DNA of 64,000 nt. It comes from JAJKIV01 sp036509075 (GTDB lineage Bacteria; Gemmatimonadota; Gemmatimonadetes; Gemmatimonadales; Gemmatimonadaceae). The notes beneath the pieces are model-generated. The model was not told where the DNA came from and made no database searches. It worked only from the letters and a program-made list of their open reading frames with translations. Positions 49,033 to 58,077 of the stretch are shown here, in pieces. The translations under genes and the position numbers were made by a program. Where the stretch lies: assembly GCA_036509075.1 (NCBI GenBank), contig DATCGG010000192.1, positions 1 to 64,000 of the forward strand. Direction: 5' to 3'. The first letter of the stretch is position 1. Each line of letters opens with the position of its first letter.

Positions 49033-50751
49033 GTGAAGCTCACCCAGCGGCTCCTCATCGGCTCGCTGTTCATCGTTACGATCCTGGTGGTGCTCTTCGT
49101 CGCGATACTCGACGGGCGCCTGCGCCAGCGGTTCTACGAAGAGAGCTCCGACGAAGTGCTGCGCGAGGCGCGACTGGTTGCGGCGCAATGGCGCCCGGGG
49201 CTCGCAGTGGACTCACTGGCCAATGCTGCTGGTAGCGCGCTCGGGCATCGGGTGACACTGATCGACTCCGCGGGCAATGTTGTCGGCGATTCGGAGTTCG
49301 ACCCACCAGCGCTCGAGCGCCTCGAGAACCACCTAACGCGGCCGGAGATCCAGGACGCCCTTCGAAGCGGCTCCGGGGAGTCCCGTCGTGTGAGCGCATC
49401 AGCCGGCGACGAGGAGCTCTACGGGGCCGTACGGGCGGGCAGCGGCTTCGCCCGGGTGTCGGTCAGCGCCGTCGCGATTCAGACGCTGTTCGCACGAGCC
49501 CGCGCCGATGTACTGCTGGCGTCCGCCTTCGTGATGCTGCTCGCGCTCGGCCTCGTGTGGGCATTCTCGCGATCAGTAGCGCGTCCGGTCGTCGACCTCC
49601 GTGATGTGGCGCGCGCCCTTGCCGCGGGTGACCTGCATCGCCGTCCATCGCTCATGGCACCGGGCGAAGTCGGAGACCTCGCGAGCGCCGTCCATCGGCT
49701 CGCCGAGCAGTTGGCTAGCCGACTCGAAGCGCTGGAGGCCGAAGAGGTGCGGCTCGGTGCGCTCACCGAGTCCCTGAACGAGGGAGTGATTGCCATAGAC
49801 GCGCGACAGCAGGTGACGCAGGTCAACCAGCGCGCTCGCGATTTGCTCGGCCTCAAGGACTCGGTTCCCTTCCCGGTGTCCAACCTCCCGCGAGAGCGTA
49901 GCCTCCGGGAGTCGATGGGCGCCGCGTTGTCGGGGCAGGCCGTCGATGCCCACGAGGTGCAAATCGGCGGACGCGAGCTCGCGCTCACGGCACGGCCGCT
50001 GCCCGCGGGCGGGGCGGTCGTGGCGCTGTTCGATCTCACCCCGGTGCGGCGGCTCGAGACGGTCCGCCGCGATTTCGTGGCGAACGCATCACATGAGTTG
50101 CGCACGCCACTCACGGTCATTGGAGGGTTCACCGAAACGCTGCTCGATGATTCACTGCCGAACGAACAGCGCCAGCAGTTCGCGCGGACCGTGCTCGCGA
50201 ACACGCAGCGGATGCAGCGCATCGTCGACGACTTGCTGGACCTGTCGCGCATTGAATCCGGCGGTTGGAAGCCGAATCCAGCGCGCGTCGACGTCCGCTC
50301 GCTGGCGTCCGAGGCGCTCGCGGCGGCGGAGGAACGGCGACCCGACAAACCCGTGACGCTCGATCTGGACATCGCGCCGGATGCGACGGTGGTGTGGGCG
50401 GATCCGACGGCGCTGCGGCAGGTGCTCACGAATCTCGTCGACAACGCGGTGCGACATACGAACGAGGGATCGGTGACGGTGTTCTCGAAGCGCACGCCCG
50501 GTGGCATCGCTATCGGCGTCAGCGACACTGGCATCGGCATTCCCGCGGACCACCTGGCGCGGATCTTCGAACGTTTCTATCGCGTAGATGCCGGACGGTC
50601 TCGCTCGGAGGGCGGAACGGGGCTGGGGCTCGCGATCGTCAAGCACCTGGTCGAGGGACACGGCGGCCGCGTCCGCGCCGAGAGCACCGTGGGACGCGGC
50701 ACGAGGATCTGGGCCGAGCTTCCGGACCCGCCGCCTGTTACAACGGCGTGA
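49033..50751 (+). CDS. phoR: PhoR-type sensor histidine kinase
   Basis: A 572-aa inner-membrane kinase from GTG 49033. TM1 is at about 8-27, an extracytoplasmic region of about 125 aa follows, TM2 is at about 159-178, then HAMP (RSVARPVVDLRDVARALAAGD), a PAS domain (LTESLNEGVIAIDARQQVTQVNQRA), HisKA with FVANASHELRTPLT and HATPase with NLVDNAVRH, DTGIGIP and GGTGLGLAIV. The layout matches PhoR, which responds to PstSCAB-PhoU. The extracytoplasmic part is larger than in E. coli PhoR, which has nearly none. The 3' end overlaps candidate Pho repeats for the next unit. Confidence 0.9.
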   Translation: MKLTQRLLIGSLFIVTILVVLFVAILDGRLRQRFYEESSDEVLREARLVAAQWRPGLAVDSLANAAGSALGHRVTLIDSAGNVVGDSEFDPPALERLENHLTRPEIQDALRSGSGESRRVSASAGDEELYGAVRAGSGFARVSVSAVAIQTLFARARADVLLASAFVMLLALGLVWAFSRSVARPVVDLRDVARALAAGDLHRRPSLMAPGEVGDLASAVHRLAEQLASRLEALEAEEVRLGALTESLNEGVIAIDARQQVTQVNQRARDLLGLKDSVPFPVSNLPRERSLRESMGAALSGQAVDAHEVQIGGRELALTARPLPAGGAVVALFDLTPVRRLETVRRDFVANASHELRTPLTVIGGFTETLLDDSLPNEQRQQFARTVLANTQRMQRIVDDLLDLSRIESGGWKPNPARVDVRSLASEALAAAEERRPDKPVTLDLDIAPDATVVWADPTALRQVLTNLVDNAVRHTNEGSVTVFSKRTPGGIAIGVSDTGIGIPADHLARIFERFYRVDAGRSRSEGGTGLGLAIVKHLVEGHGGRVRAESTVGRGTRIWAELPDPPPVTTA

Positions 50752-50774
50752 CCGACCGGGCGGGGTGGCGTGAC
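50735..50774 (+). promoter_or_regulatory. Candidate Pho box upstream of the STAS/TonB unit
   Basis: Heptamers CTGTTAC (50735-50741) and GCGTGAC (50746-50752) are 11 bp apart, and a further GCGTGAC (50768-50774) lies exactly two more periods on. The 7+4 spacing is that of PhoB/PhoP boxes. The repeats overlap the end of phoR and lie 43-80 bases before the STAS-like gene. Confidence 0.5.
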
Positions 50775-50816
50775 TGCGGACCAGGATCTTCCTGCCGACC
50801 ACCTCCCGGAGCTCAG

Positions 50817-51191
50817 GTGATTCTGAAGTCTCAGCTTTCAATGGAAGCGCACGCGCGCGGCGCCACGGCCTACATCTGCGGGCCGCTGAACGCGAGCATC
50901 GCCGCCCGCACGATCCTCGCATGTCGCGCGCTGCCGCCCCACGTGCGCGGCGTTCGCGTCGATCTGCGCGCCGTGACGATGTGCGACGTCGACGCCCTCA
51001 TGATGCTCGAGGTACTGCTGCTCGAGTGGAGGAGCGAACGACACGGTGTGAGTCGGATCGTGTACCCGCACCTCCGCGCCCGTGACGCGTTCGTTGCAGT
51101 TCCGTGCGCGATTCGAGACGCGCCCGACGCAGGCTTACAACCTGACCGTGATGATCGAGTGGTCCTGACACGACCCTTCACCACATCATGA
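50817..51191 (+). CDS. STAS-like small protein
   Basis: About 124 aa from GTG 50817, preceded by CGGAG; an ATG at 50841 is the alternative. The fold pattern (ATAYICGPLNASIAARTILACRAL, then VRGVRVDLRAVTMCDVDALMMLEVLLLEWR, then a short strand-helix end) resembles STAS/anti-sigma-antagonist domains. The phosphorylatable Ser of SpoIIAA-type proteins is not evident. It is placed between phoR and the TonB receptor with a 4-base gap to the latter, so it belongs to the phosphate locus. A role in tuning PhoR or transport is speculation. Confidence 0.55.
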   Translation: MILKSQLSMEAHARGATAYICGPLNASIAARTILACRALPPHVRGVRVDLRAVTMCDVDALMMLEVLLLEWRSERHGVSRIVYPHLRARDAFVAVPCAIRDAPDAGLQPDRDDRVVLTRPFTTS

Positions 51192-51195
51192 ACTC

Positions 51196-54030
51196 ATGGA
51201 CAATACGTGGTTGTTTTCCGGGCTCGCGGTGCGGGCTCGTTTCGTTAGGTGCCTGCTCGTCGCCGCATCGGTAGCCTCGTCGGCAACCGCCGGCATGGGC
51301 GCACAACAACCAACCAACGCGCCAGTTCCCACCAGGACAGGTCGCATTGTGGGACGCATCGTCGACGCATCCACCGGCCAGGGAGTGTCCGAAGTCGGCG
51401 TGCAGGTCGTCGGCACCACGTTAGGCACGAGCTCGGGGATCGAGGGTCGTTACGCCCTGCCGAACATTCCCGCGGGTACCGTCACGATTCAGGTGAGACG
51501 CATCGGCTACGCGCCCAAGACCGTCACTGGCATTCTGCTGGCCGCCGGGCAGACGCTCGAGCAGAACATCAGCCTGCAGCCGGCGACGGTGCAGTTGCAG
51601 ACCGTACAGACGACCGCCGCGGCAGAACGCGGCAGCGTCAACGAAGCACTCGATCAACAGCGGACCGCTACGGGTATCGTCAGCTCAGTTACGGCCGAGC
51701 AGATCACGCGAAGCCCCGATAGTGATGCCGCGCAGGCGGTGCAGCGGGTGAGCGGCGTGACGGTGCAGGACAACCGGTACGTGTTCGTTCGAGGGCTGGG
51801 GGAGCGCTACACGACGGCGTCGCTCAATGGGAGTCGCATTCCGAGTCCGGAGCCCGAAAAGCGCGTCGTCCCGCTGGACCTGTTCCCGTCTGGCCTGCTG
51901 CAGACCATCACCACGTCCAAGACATTCACGCCAGACCAGTCTGGCGATTTCAGCGGCGCACAGGTGGACATCAAGACACGGGAATTCCCGGCGCATCGCC
52001 AGGTCACGTACAGCCTAACGATGGGGTTCAATTCCGCCGCGACCGGGTCGAGCGTTCTCGAGGCCCCTCGCGTGGGCGGAGAACGCGTCGCGTGGGCGAA
52101 CGACAAGCGAAACATCCCGTCGCTCGTCGCGTCACTCGGCAACTTTCAGGGCTACAACCTGAACCAGGGCGACAAGAACACGCTGATCAGCACGTTCCGC
52201 AACGTCTGGACGCCGTTGACCGAGAACGCGCCGCCGAACCTTCAGACATCGATCTCGATCGGCGGTAACGATCCCGTTGCGGGTCATCGAATCGGCTATC
52301 TCCTCTCCGGGACCTATTCGCTCACCGAGGACCAGAAGTCGGACCAGGTACGCGCGCTCGCCGATCGCGGGTCAACGCCCGGATCGACCGTCGAGATCAA
52401 CAAGTTCACCGGGTCGACGGGCAGCACGTCGGTGTTGTGGGGCGGGCTGTTCAACCTCAGCACGCTGCTGGGCACGAAAACGCGGCTGATGTTGAACAAC
52501 AATTACAACCGAACCGCCGACAACGACGCGCGGCAGGAATTCGGTTCGCTCGAGAACGAGGGGATACGCACCAAGGTCGATCGCCTCCAGTATGTCGAGC
52601 GCACCGTGCGATCGAACCAGCTCGCGGCGGAACACGAGTTGAGCTCGCGACACCGAATCGATTGGTCGTACACCAACTCGGCGGTCAGGCGGAATGAGCC
52701 GGATCGCTCCGAGTTCGTGACTGTCCTCGAAGACAACCCGGGTGGTGCCGAAGACGAGCTGTGGTTGAACACCGGCAATCAGGGGGCGGTTCGCACCTTC
52801 TCGAAGCTGTACGAGAAAAACAACGAAGCCCGCGCGAATTATCTGATGACGTTTCCCTGGCGCGGTCGACAAAGCTCTGTGAAGCTCGGAGCCCTCTATC
52901 GCGCGACTGACCGCGATGCAGATACGCGCGCGTTCAGCATGAGCGCAGCGGGAGCCGCGGATTCCATTCGCGACCTGCCGGCGGAACAGATCTTCGACGG
53001 ACGATTCACGCAGCCCAGCTCCAGGGTGTTCGACATCGCCCCACTGGGACAGGGAGGCGCGTACTCGGCCCGCGACAGACTCGGCGCGGCGTATGCAATG
53101 GGTGAGGTCGCGCTGTCGGATCGGGTGCGATTCATCGGGGGCGCACGCGTCGAGCGCGACCGACTGGATGTCGGCGCGACGTCGACACTTGGCGCTCCGG
53201 TATCCACCCACAAGAACTGGCCCGACGTCCTTCCGTCGGCGGCGCTCAATCTCAGGCTCGCCGAGGCGCAAAGCCTCCGTTTCTCCCTAACGCGAACGCT
53301 CGCACGCCCCGAGTACCGCGAGCTGTCGCCGATCACCAGCCGCGACGTCATCGGCGGTGACAACGTGCAGGGCGATCCCAATCTCGAGCGCACGCGGATC
53401 TGGAACGAAGATGTGCGTTGGGAATGGTATCCAGCCGCCGGTGAAGTCGTGAGCGTCGCGCTCTTCGCCAAGCAATTCGACCTGCCGATCGAGCGCGTCT
53501 ATCGGCCGGTCGGGAGCGGCGCACGCACCGTGTTCTTCATCAACGCCGATGCCGCAGACAACTACGGCGTGGAGCTCGAGCTTCGAAAGGGACTGGGATT
53601 CCTGGCGAGCTCGCTGCAGCAAATCGTTGCGTTCACGAACGTCACGCTGATGGAAAGTCAGATTCACCTTGGCGAGACGGAGGCCAGCGCGACCAACAAG
53701 AACCGCCGAATGGTTGGTCAGGCACCGTACGTGATCAACGCCGGAGCGACCTACACGACTCGCAGCGGTTCAACGAGTGCGACGCTGCTGTTCAACCGCA
53801 TCGGCGAGCGGATCGACGCCGCAGGCGACCAGCCACTCCCCGACGTCGTCGTACAGCCACGCTCCGTTCTCGACTTCTCGCTCCGCTTTCCGCTGTACGC
53901 GTCGATCAGCGGCCGGTTCGACGCGAAGAACCTGCTCGACGACAAATACGAAACGATTCAGGGCACGGTAGTTCGCGAGTCGTATCAGACAGGTCGTGTG
54001 CTGCAATTCGGGCTGACGTTTCGTCCTTGA
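51196..54030 (+). CDS. TonB-dependent outer-membrane receptor
   Basis: A 944-aa protein with signal peptide (cleavage near MGAQQ) and an N-terminal carboxypeptidase-regulatory-like domain (about 49-130: GRIVGRIVDASTGQGVSEVGV ... IPAGTVTIQVRRIGYAP). A plug follows (VSSVTAEQITRSPDSDAAQAVQRVSGV, YVFVRGLGERYTTASLNG), then a 22-strand-type barrel ending FGLTFRP with the terminal aromatic. It imports a ligand across the outer membrane using TonB energy. Its position between phoR and pst, with candidate Pho boxes, suggests a phosphate or organophosphate ligand. No classic TonB box sequence could be fixed. Confidence 0.88.
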   Translation: MDNTWLFSGLAVRARFVRCLLVAASVASSATAGMGAQQPTNAPVPTRTGRIVGRIVDASTGQGVSEVGVQVVGTTLGTSSGIEGRYALPNIPAGTVTIQVRRIGYAPKTVTGILLAAGQTLEQNISLQPATVQLQTVQTTAAAERGSVNEALDQQRTATGIVSSVTAEQITRSPDSDAAQAVQRVSGVTVQDNRYVFVRGLGERYTTASLNGSRIPSPEPEKRVVPLDLFPSGLLQTITTSKTFTPDQSGDFSGAQVDIKTREFPAHRQVTYSLTMGFNSAATGSSVLEAPRVGGERVAWANDKRNIPSLVASLGNFQGYNLNQGDKNTLISTFRNVWTPLTENAPPNLQTSISIGGNDPVAGHRIGYLLSGTYSLTEDQKSDQVRALADRGSTPGSTVEINKFTGSTGSTSVLWGGLFNLSTLLGTKTRLMLNNNYNRTADNDARQEFGSLENEGIRTKVDRLQYVERTVRSNQLAAEHELSSRHRIDWSYTNSAVRRNEPDRSEFVTVLEDNPGGAEDELWLNTGNQGAVRTFSKLYEKNNEARANYLMTFPWRGRQSSVKLGALYRATDRDADTRAFSMSAAGAADSIRDLPAEQIFDGRFTQPSSRVFDIAPLGQGGAYSARDRLGAAYAMGEVALSDRVRFIGGARVERDRLDVGATSTLGAPVSTHKNWPDVLPSAALNLRLAEAQSLRFSLTRTLARPEYRELSPITSRDVIGGDNVQGDPNLERTRIWNEDVRWEWYPAAGEVVSVALFAKQFDLPIERVYRPVGSGARTVFFINADAADNYGVELELRKGLGFLASSLQQIVAFTNVTLMESQIHLGETEASATNKNRRMVGQAPYVINAGATYTTRSGSTSATLLFNRIGERIDAAGDQPLPDVVVQPRSVLDFSLRFPLYASISGRFDAKNLLDDKYETIQGTVVRESYQTGRVLQFGLTFRP

Positions 54031-54054
54031 CCGTTAGGCTCGGACGCCCGCGGA

Positions 54055-54072
54055 CCGTGACATCGCCGTGAC
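54055..54072 (+). promoter_or_regulatory. Candidate Pho box upstream of the beta-helix lipoprotein
   Basis: Two identical heptamers CCGTGAC (54055-54061 and 54066-54072) are separated by four bases, giving an 11-bp period. A weaker third unit, GAGAC (54079-54083), continues the period. They lie about 110 bases before the lipoprotein start. No good -10 is seen. Confidence 0.45.
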
Positions 54073-54182
54073 TGGCGTGAGACACAGCGAAAACACGGTC
54101 ACCGTTACTTAGCGGCTGTCTTCGCCACGATCGGCGGAGCGTGAGATGCTCGCACATTCAATGACATTCACCAGGGTAACCA

Positions 54183-55988
54183 ATGCTCCTTCCACGGCGT
54201 AGGCTCTCAGCGCTGACGTTCGCCATCGCGGCGATGGCGGTCGCTGCATGCAACAACGACGACAACGGTACCGACAACACCGTTCCCGTGGTGGTGGGCG
54301 TCCAAGCGGCGCCTAATCCCGCCGCGACCACATCGAGTGTCATCGTCACCTTCCAGAGCCGCGCCGGCGACAACAGCTTCAACATCGAGCGCGCGGAAGG
54401 CACGACCGGTGGTACGTTTGCGGCGGCCGGCACCGCGCCGGCGCCTGCAACGCCGGGGACGGTCACGTTTACCGACAACGGCCTCACCGTCAACACCACG
54501 TACCGGTACCGGGTGATAGCCGTCCGCGGCAGCCAGTCAAGCTCGCCGTCGTCCGAGGTCTCGGTGACGACTGGGGCTTCAGGCAGCGCCGGCAACGTCG
54601 ATGTCACCCAGGACATCACCGCGAACACAACGTGGACCGCGGACAAGACCTACACGCTCAAGGGCTTCATCCACGTCGCGAATGGCGCTACCCTAACGAT
54701 CGAGGCGGGCACGAAGATCATGGGCGACGAAGCCACGCTCGGATCGTCGCTGTTCATCCTTCGCGGCGCGAAGATCAACGCCGTCGGTACGGCAGCCAAT
54801 CCGATCGTCTTCACGTCAACCCGCGCGGCGGGCCAGCGTCAGCCCGGTGACTGGGGCGGACTGATCCTCATTGGGAACGCAACGATCAACCGCAGTGGTA
54901 CGGTGTCGGTCGAAGGGACAGCGACGGACGGAGACGCGGTCGTGAGTGGGAAGAACTACCGGATCAATTACAGCGGTGGCACTGCCGACGACGACAACAG
55001 CGGCGTGCTGAGCTACGTCCGCGTCGAGTTCGCCGGTTACGCCCCGATCCAGGACCAGGAGCTCAACTCGTTCACGTTTGCCGCGGTTGGAAGCGGGACC
55101 AGAATTTCGTACCTGGAGGCGTTGGCGGGCCTCGACGATTCATATGAGTTCTTCGGCGGCGGCCTGGTAGGCGACCACCTCGTGTCGTACGAGTCGGGGG
55201 ATGACCACTTCGACATGTCCGAGGGCTTCAGAGGGAAGCTGCAGTACCTGATTGCCATGCAGAGCACGCAGCTCACGCCGCGGACGGGTTCCGGCTCGCT
55301 CTCCGTGGATCCCGAAGGCATCGAGAACGATGGCTGCAACGGCAGCGGGTGCGATCTGGCACATAACTCAGTCCCACTGACGATTCCGGTGATCGCCAAC
55401 TTCACGCTGGTGGGTACGGGCAAAGCGGCAACCGCGGGAGCCTCGGGTGGTATCGGTATGATGCTGCGCCGAGGCACCGGTGGCTACTACGTCAACGGCG
55501 TCGTCGCCCGGTACCCTCGCGCCGGCGTCAGCCTCCGCGATGACGCCACGTATACCAATCGGGCTGGCGGGACGGCGATACAGGACCTGGCCACGGCCGA
55601 TCTGGCGGTGAAGAACCTGTACTTCACCGAGAACGGTTGCGATGACGCGTCCTGTCCAGGGAACCCCGTGATTTTCCAGGGCCCCAACGGCACGAATGTG
55701 CAGAATTCGCTCGATCTCGCCGGGAACGCGCTCGTAGACGGCGGGGCGACCACTACGGCGTCGCTGTTCACGGCATTCCCGGCGACTATCAATGAGACGA
55801 CGACGGCGTCGGCATTCGATTGGACGCCGGCGAGCGGCGGCCCGATCACCACTGGCGGCCTAACGACTTTCACCGGCAAGCTCGCGACCGCCGCTGGCAC
55901 GACGGTTACCGGCACCGCGTACCTTGGCGCCGCGGACCCGAGCGGCGCGAAGTGGTGGCAGGGCTGGACGGCTTACGCGCAGAAATAG
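54183..55988 (+). CDS. Large exported lipoprotein with FnIII and beta-helix regions
   Basis: A 601-aa protein with a signal peptide ending in a lipobox-like AVAAC-NN. A fibronectin-III-like module (about 38-130: VTFQSRAGDNSFNIERAEG ... TTYRYRVIAVRG) is followed by a long repetitive beta region (GFIHVANGATLTIEAGTKIMG, FTSTRAAGQ, DWGGLILIGNATI, repeated). This is typical of right-handed beta-helix surface proteins seen beside TonB receptors. Four Cys residues in NDGCNGSGCD and ENGCDDASCPG may form disulfides. It probably binds ligand at the cell surface for the upstream receptor; that is inference from position. Confidence 0.7.
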   Translation: MLLPRRRLSALTFAIAAMAVAACNNDDNGTDNTVPVVVGVQAAPNPAATTSSVIVTFQSRAGDNSFNIERAEGTTGGTFAAAGTAPAPATPGTVTFTDNGLTVNTTYRYRVIAVRGSQSSSPSSEVSVTTGASGSAGNVDVTQDITANTTWTADKTYTLKGFIHVANGATLTIEAGTKIMGDEATLGSSLFILRGAKINAVGTAANPIVFTSTRAAGQRQPGDWGGLILIGNATINRSGTVSVEGTATDGDAVVSGKNYRINYSGGTADDDNSGVLSYVRVEFAGYAPIQDQELNSFTFAAVGSGTRISYLEALAGLDDSYEFFGGGLVGDHLVSYESGDDHFDMSEGFRGKLQYLIAMQSTQLTPRTGSGSLSVDPEGIENDGCNGSGCDLAHNSVPLTIPVIANFTLVGTGKAATAGASGGIGMMLRRGTGGYYVNGVVARYPRAGVSLRDDATYTNRAGGTAIQDLATADLAVKNLYFTENGCDDASCPGNPVIFQGPNGTNVQNSLDLAGNALVDGGATTTASLFTAFPATINETTTASAFDWTPASGGPITTGGLTTFTGKLATAAGTTVTGTAYLGAADPSGAKWWQGWTAYAQK

Positions 55989-56665
55989 TGATTCGCCACC
56001 GATACTTTCTTCTCATCGCGGCCGTCGCAACGCTTGCGTGCGACGGCCGCGAGGCGATTCGCACCGCAGAAGCCTCGGCGCCGGATTCGGCGACGCTCGC
56101 ACGCCGCGCCGAGGCGGACCGCGCCCGCCAGGACTCCATCGTTCGCGCGCGGCCTGGCTACATCATCGATAGCATTCTGCCGGTCGAGGAGGAGATCCGC
56201 CGATTCCAGGCGACCATCCCGGCGCGGCCCACGGAGTTCACCAACGCGGCACCCACCCGGTCCCAGCTCGTGAAGCAGTTCGTGCGAGCGCTCGAGCGCA
56301 ACGACACGACGGCGCTCCGGCGTCTCGTCATCGACCGGGGTGAATTCGGATACCTCGTCTACCCGACATCGCCTAACGTTGCACCGCCCTATCGGCAATC
56401 GCCGGATCTCGTCTGGCTTTTCCGCTCCGCCAGCTCCGACAAGGCGGTGGGCCGGCTGTTCGGCCGGTTCGGCGGCAAGCCCCTCGGATATGTGGGGTTC
56501 GCTTGTCCGGGCGCCGTGGACCGTCAGGGGGAAAACACACTCTGGACTGACTGCGTGGTAGAACGCGTCACCACGGGAGCCGACAGTGTGCGCCTCCGCA
56601 TGTTCGGCGCAATCATCGGCCGCGGCGGACAGTTCAAGTTCCTGTCGTTGACCAACGGGCTCTGA
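55988..56665 (+). CDS. Lipoprotein of unknown function
   Basis: About 225 aa from GTG 55988, whose G is shared with the TAG stop of the preceding gene. The signal peptide ends ATLAC-DG, a lipoprotein motif. A helical stretch (ATLARRAEADRARQDSIVRARPG) is followed by a mixed alpha/beta domain with VKQFVRALERNDTTALRRLVIDRGEF, reminiscent of NTF2/SnoaL-like folds but not assignable. Two Cys (FACPG and WTDCV) could pair. It is coupled to the beta-helix lipoprotein and probably part of the same surface complex. Confidence 0.6.
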   Translation: MIRHRYFLLIAAVATLACDGREAIRTAEASAPDSATLARRAEADRARQDSIVRARPGYIIDSILPVEEEIRRFQATIPARPTEFTNAAPTRSQLVKQFVRALERNDTTALRRLVIDRGEFGYLVYPTSPNVAPPYRQSPDLVWLFRSASSDKAVGRLFGRFGGKPLGYVGFACPGAVDRQGENTLWTDCVVERVTTGADSVRLRMFGAIIGRGGQFKFLSLTNGL

Positions 56666-56754
56666 GCGACCGTCGCGTCGTCACGGATCCGCCGGCGTTC
56701 GGTCGTCCGCACGAGACTCCGGAGCGACGCAACCGGCGGCCGAGTGGGACCGGC

Positions 56755-56799
56755 GCGTTACGACCGCGTTGCCAGTCCGTTACAAAACTCGGGTAGTGT
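56755..56799 (+). promoter_or_regulatory. Candidate Pho box and -10 upstream of the porin gene
   Basis: Three heptamers GCGTTAC-GACC-GCGTTGC-CAGT-CCGTTAC (56755-56783) keep exact 7+4 spacing. Ten bases later stands TAGTGT (56794-56799), a plausible -10 element. A Pho box ending 10 bases before the -10 is the classical class of PhoB-activated promoter. It is the best of the four candidate boxes and lies 56-100 bases before the porin ATG. Confidence 0.6.
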
Positions 56800-56854
56800 A
56801 ACGGCGCCCTGCCGATCCTACCGGGGGGTGACCCCTTCACATGAGACAACCGAC

Positions 56855-58048
56855 ATGCGCCGACTCCGCGGGTTGGTCTACTCGATTCTCGCGCTCACCG
56901 CTACCGAACTCCAACCCTTAGTTCTTGCGGCACAGGACACAACCAAGAAGGCCGCGCCCGATACGCAGCCGACGCCACCGCAGCCTGCTCCAGCACCTGC
57001 CCTCCCGTTCGACTTCTCGGGAATTCTCTACGCGAACTATCAGTACGGCGGCAACAAAGGCAATCGGAGCGTCGACCGCTTCGATGTCGATCGCGCCTAT
57101 CTCAACTTTCGGGCGACACCAGGCGAGCACTTCGCTATTCGCATCACCGCTGACGTCTACCAGCAGCGTGACACCACGCGGGACCAGTACTATCGCGGGT
57201 GGGCACTTCGCGCCAAGTACGCGTACGGCCAGTACGATTTCATCCGCGGGGTCGGCGACGAGCTGAAGGCGAACGTTAGGCTCGGGCTCCTGCAGACCGT
57301 CATCATCGATCACGAAGAGCAGTTCTGGCAGCGAGGCCTCTCGCAGGTCGCGATCGAGCAGAACGGGTTCTTCTCGTCCTCCGATGCGGGCGCAGCGACG
57401 ACGATCACGTTCCCCAAGAAATACGGTGAGATCTACGCGACGATCGTCAACGGCTCAGGTTATGGCTCTCGTGAGCTGGACCGGTTCAAGGAATACCAGG
57501 CGCGCCTGACGCTCACGCCGCTGATGAACACGTTCGGGTTCTGGAAGACGCTGACCATTTCGCCCTGGTACTCCAAGGGCGACCGCGGGAGCGACTTCGC
57601 GCGTGGGCAAGGTACCCTGAATCCAGTTACCGATGCGCTGCGAAGGGACCGCGGCGGTGTGTTCCTCGGCCTGCGTGACCCCCGGATGACCCTCGGCGCG
57701 CAGTTCGCCGAGCGGTGGGACGTCTTCGAGTCCGCTGACACGACCGTCGACATCGTCCCGAGGTCAGTCGAGCGAACCGGTCAGGTTATCTCGCTGTACA
57801 CGATCTTCAGGCCGCTCGCCTTCATCAACAGCGCGCCGACCTGGCCACTCGCCGTCACTCTCCGCGCCGACAACATCAAGAACGACACCGACACGGACCC
57901 GTACGCCCGCTATTACATCGCCGGGTTGGGGTGGGAATTCAACAAGCGCACGTCGGTGACGTTCGACTTCCAGACCCAGGAACCGAAAAGCGGCAGCACG
58001 GCCGCCGACACCAAGGTCTTCTTCATTCACCTCATTGCCGGGTTCTGA
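56855..58048 (+). CDS. Outer-membrane porin, OprO/OprP-like
   Basis: A 397-aa protein from ATG 56855 with signal peptide (LVLAAQDTT cleavage region), a Pro/Ala/Gln-rich stretch and then an all-beta barrel. It starts FDFSGILYANYQYGGNKG, continues DVDRAYLNFRATPGEHFAIRIT and ends VFFIHLIAGF, with the C-terminal Phe typical of outer-membrane barrels. The pattern agrees with phosphate-selective porins of the OprO/P family. The position directly before pstS, with a candidate Pho box, supports a phosphate channel. Anion-selective Lys residues cannot be confirmed by eye. Confidence 0.75.
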   Translation: MRRLRGLVYSILALTATELQPLVLAAQDTTKKAAPDTQPTPPQPAPAPALPFDFSGILYANYQYGGNKGNRSVDRFDVDRAYLNFRATPGEHFAIRITADVYQQRDTTRDQYYRGWALRAKYAYGQYDFIRGVGDELKANVRLGLLQTVIIDHEEQFWQRGLSQVAIEQNGFFSSSDAGAATTITFPKKYGEIYATIVNGSGYGSRELDRFKEYQARLTLTPLMNTFGFWKTLTISPWYSKGDRGSDFARGQGTLNPVTDALRRDRGGVFLGLRDPRMTLGAQFAERWDVFESADTTVDIVPRSVERTGQVISLYTIFRPLAFINSAPTWPLAVTLRADNIKNDTDTDPYARYYIAGLGWEFNKRTSVTFDFQTQEPKSGSTAADTKVFFIHLIAGF

Positions 58049-58077
58049 CGCCACGCGCGTCGACCTAACGAGATTCT

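Noticed and set aside
54097..54108. GGTCACCGTTAC as a further Pho unit before the beta-helix lipoprotein
   Set aside because: The two cores are six bases apart and out of phase with the 11-bp repeats at 54055-54072.
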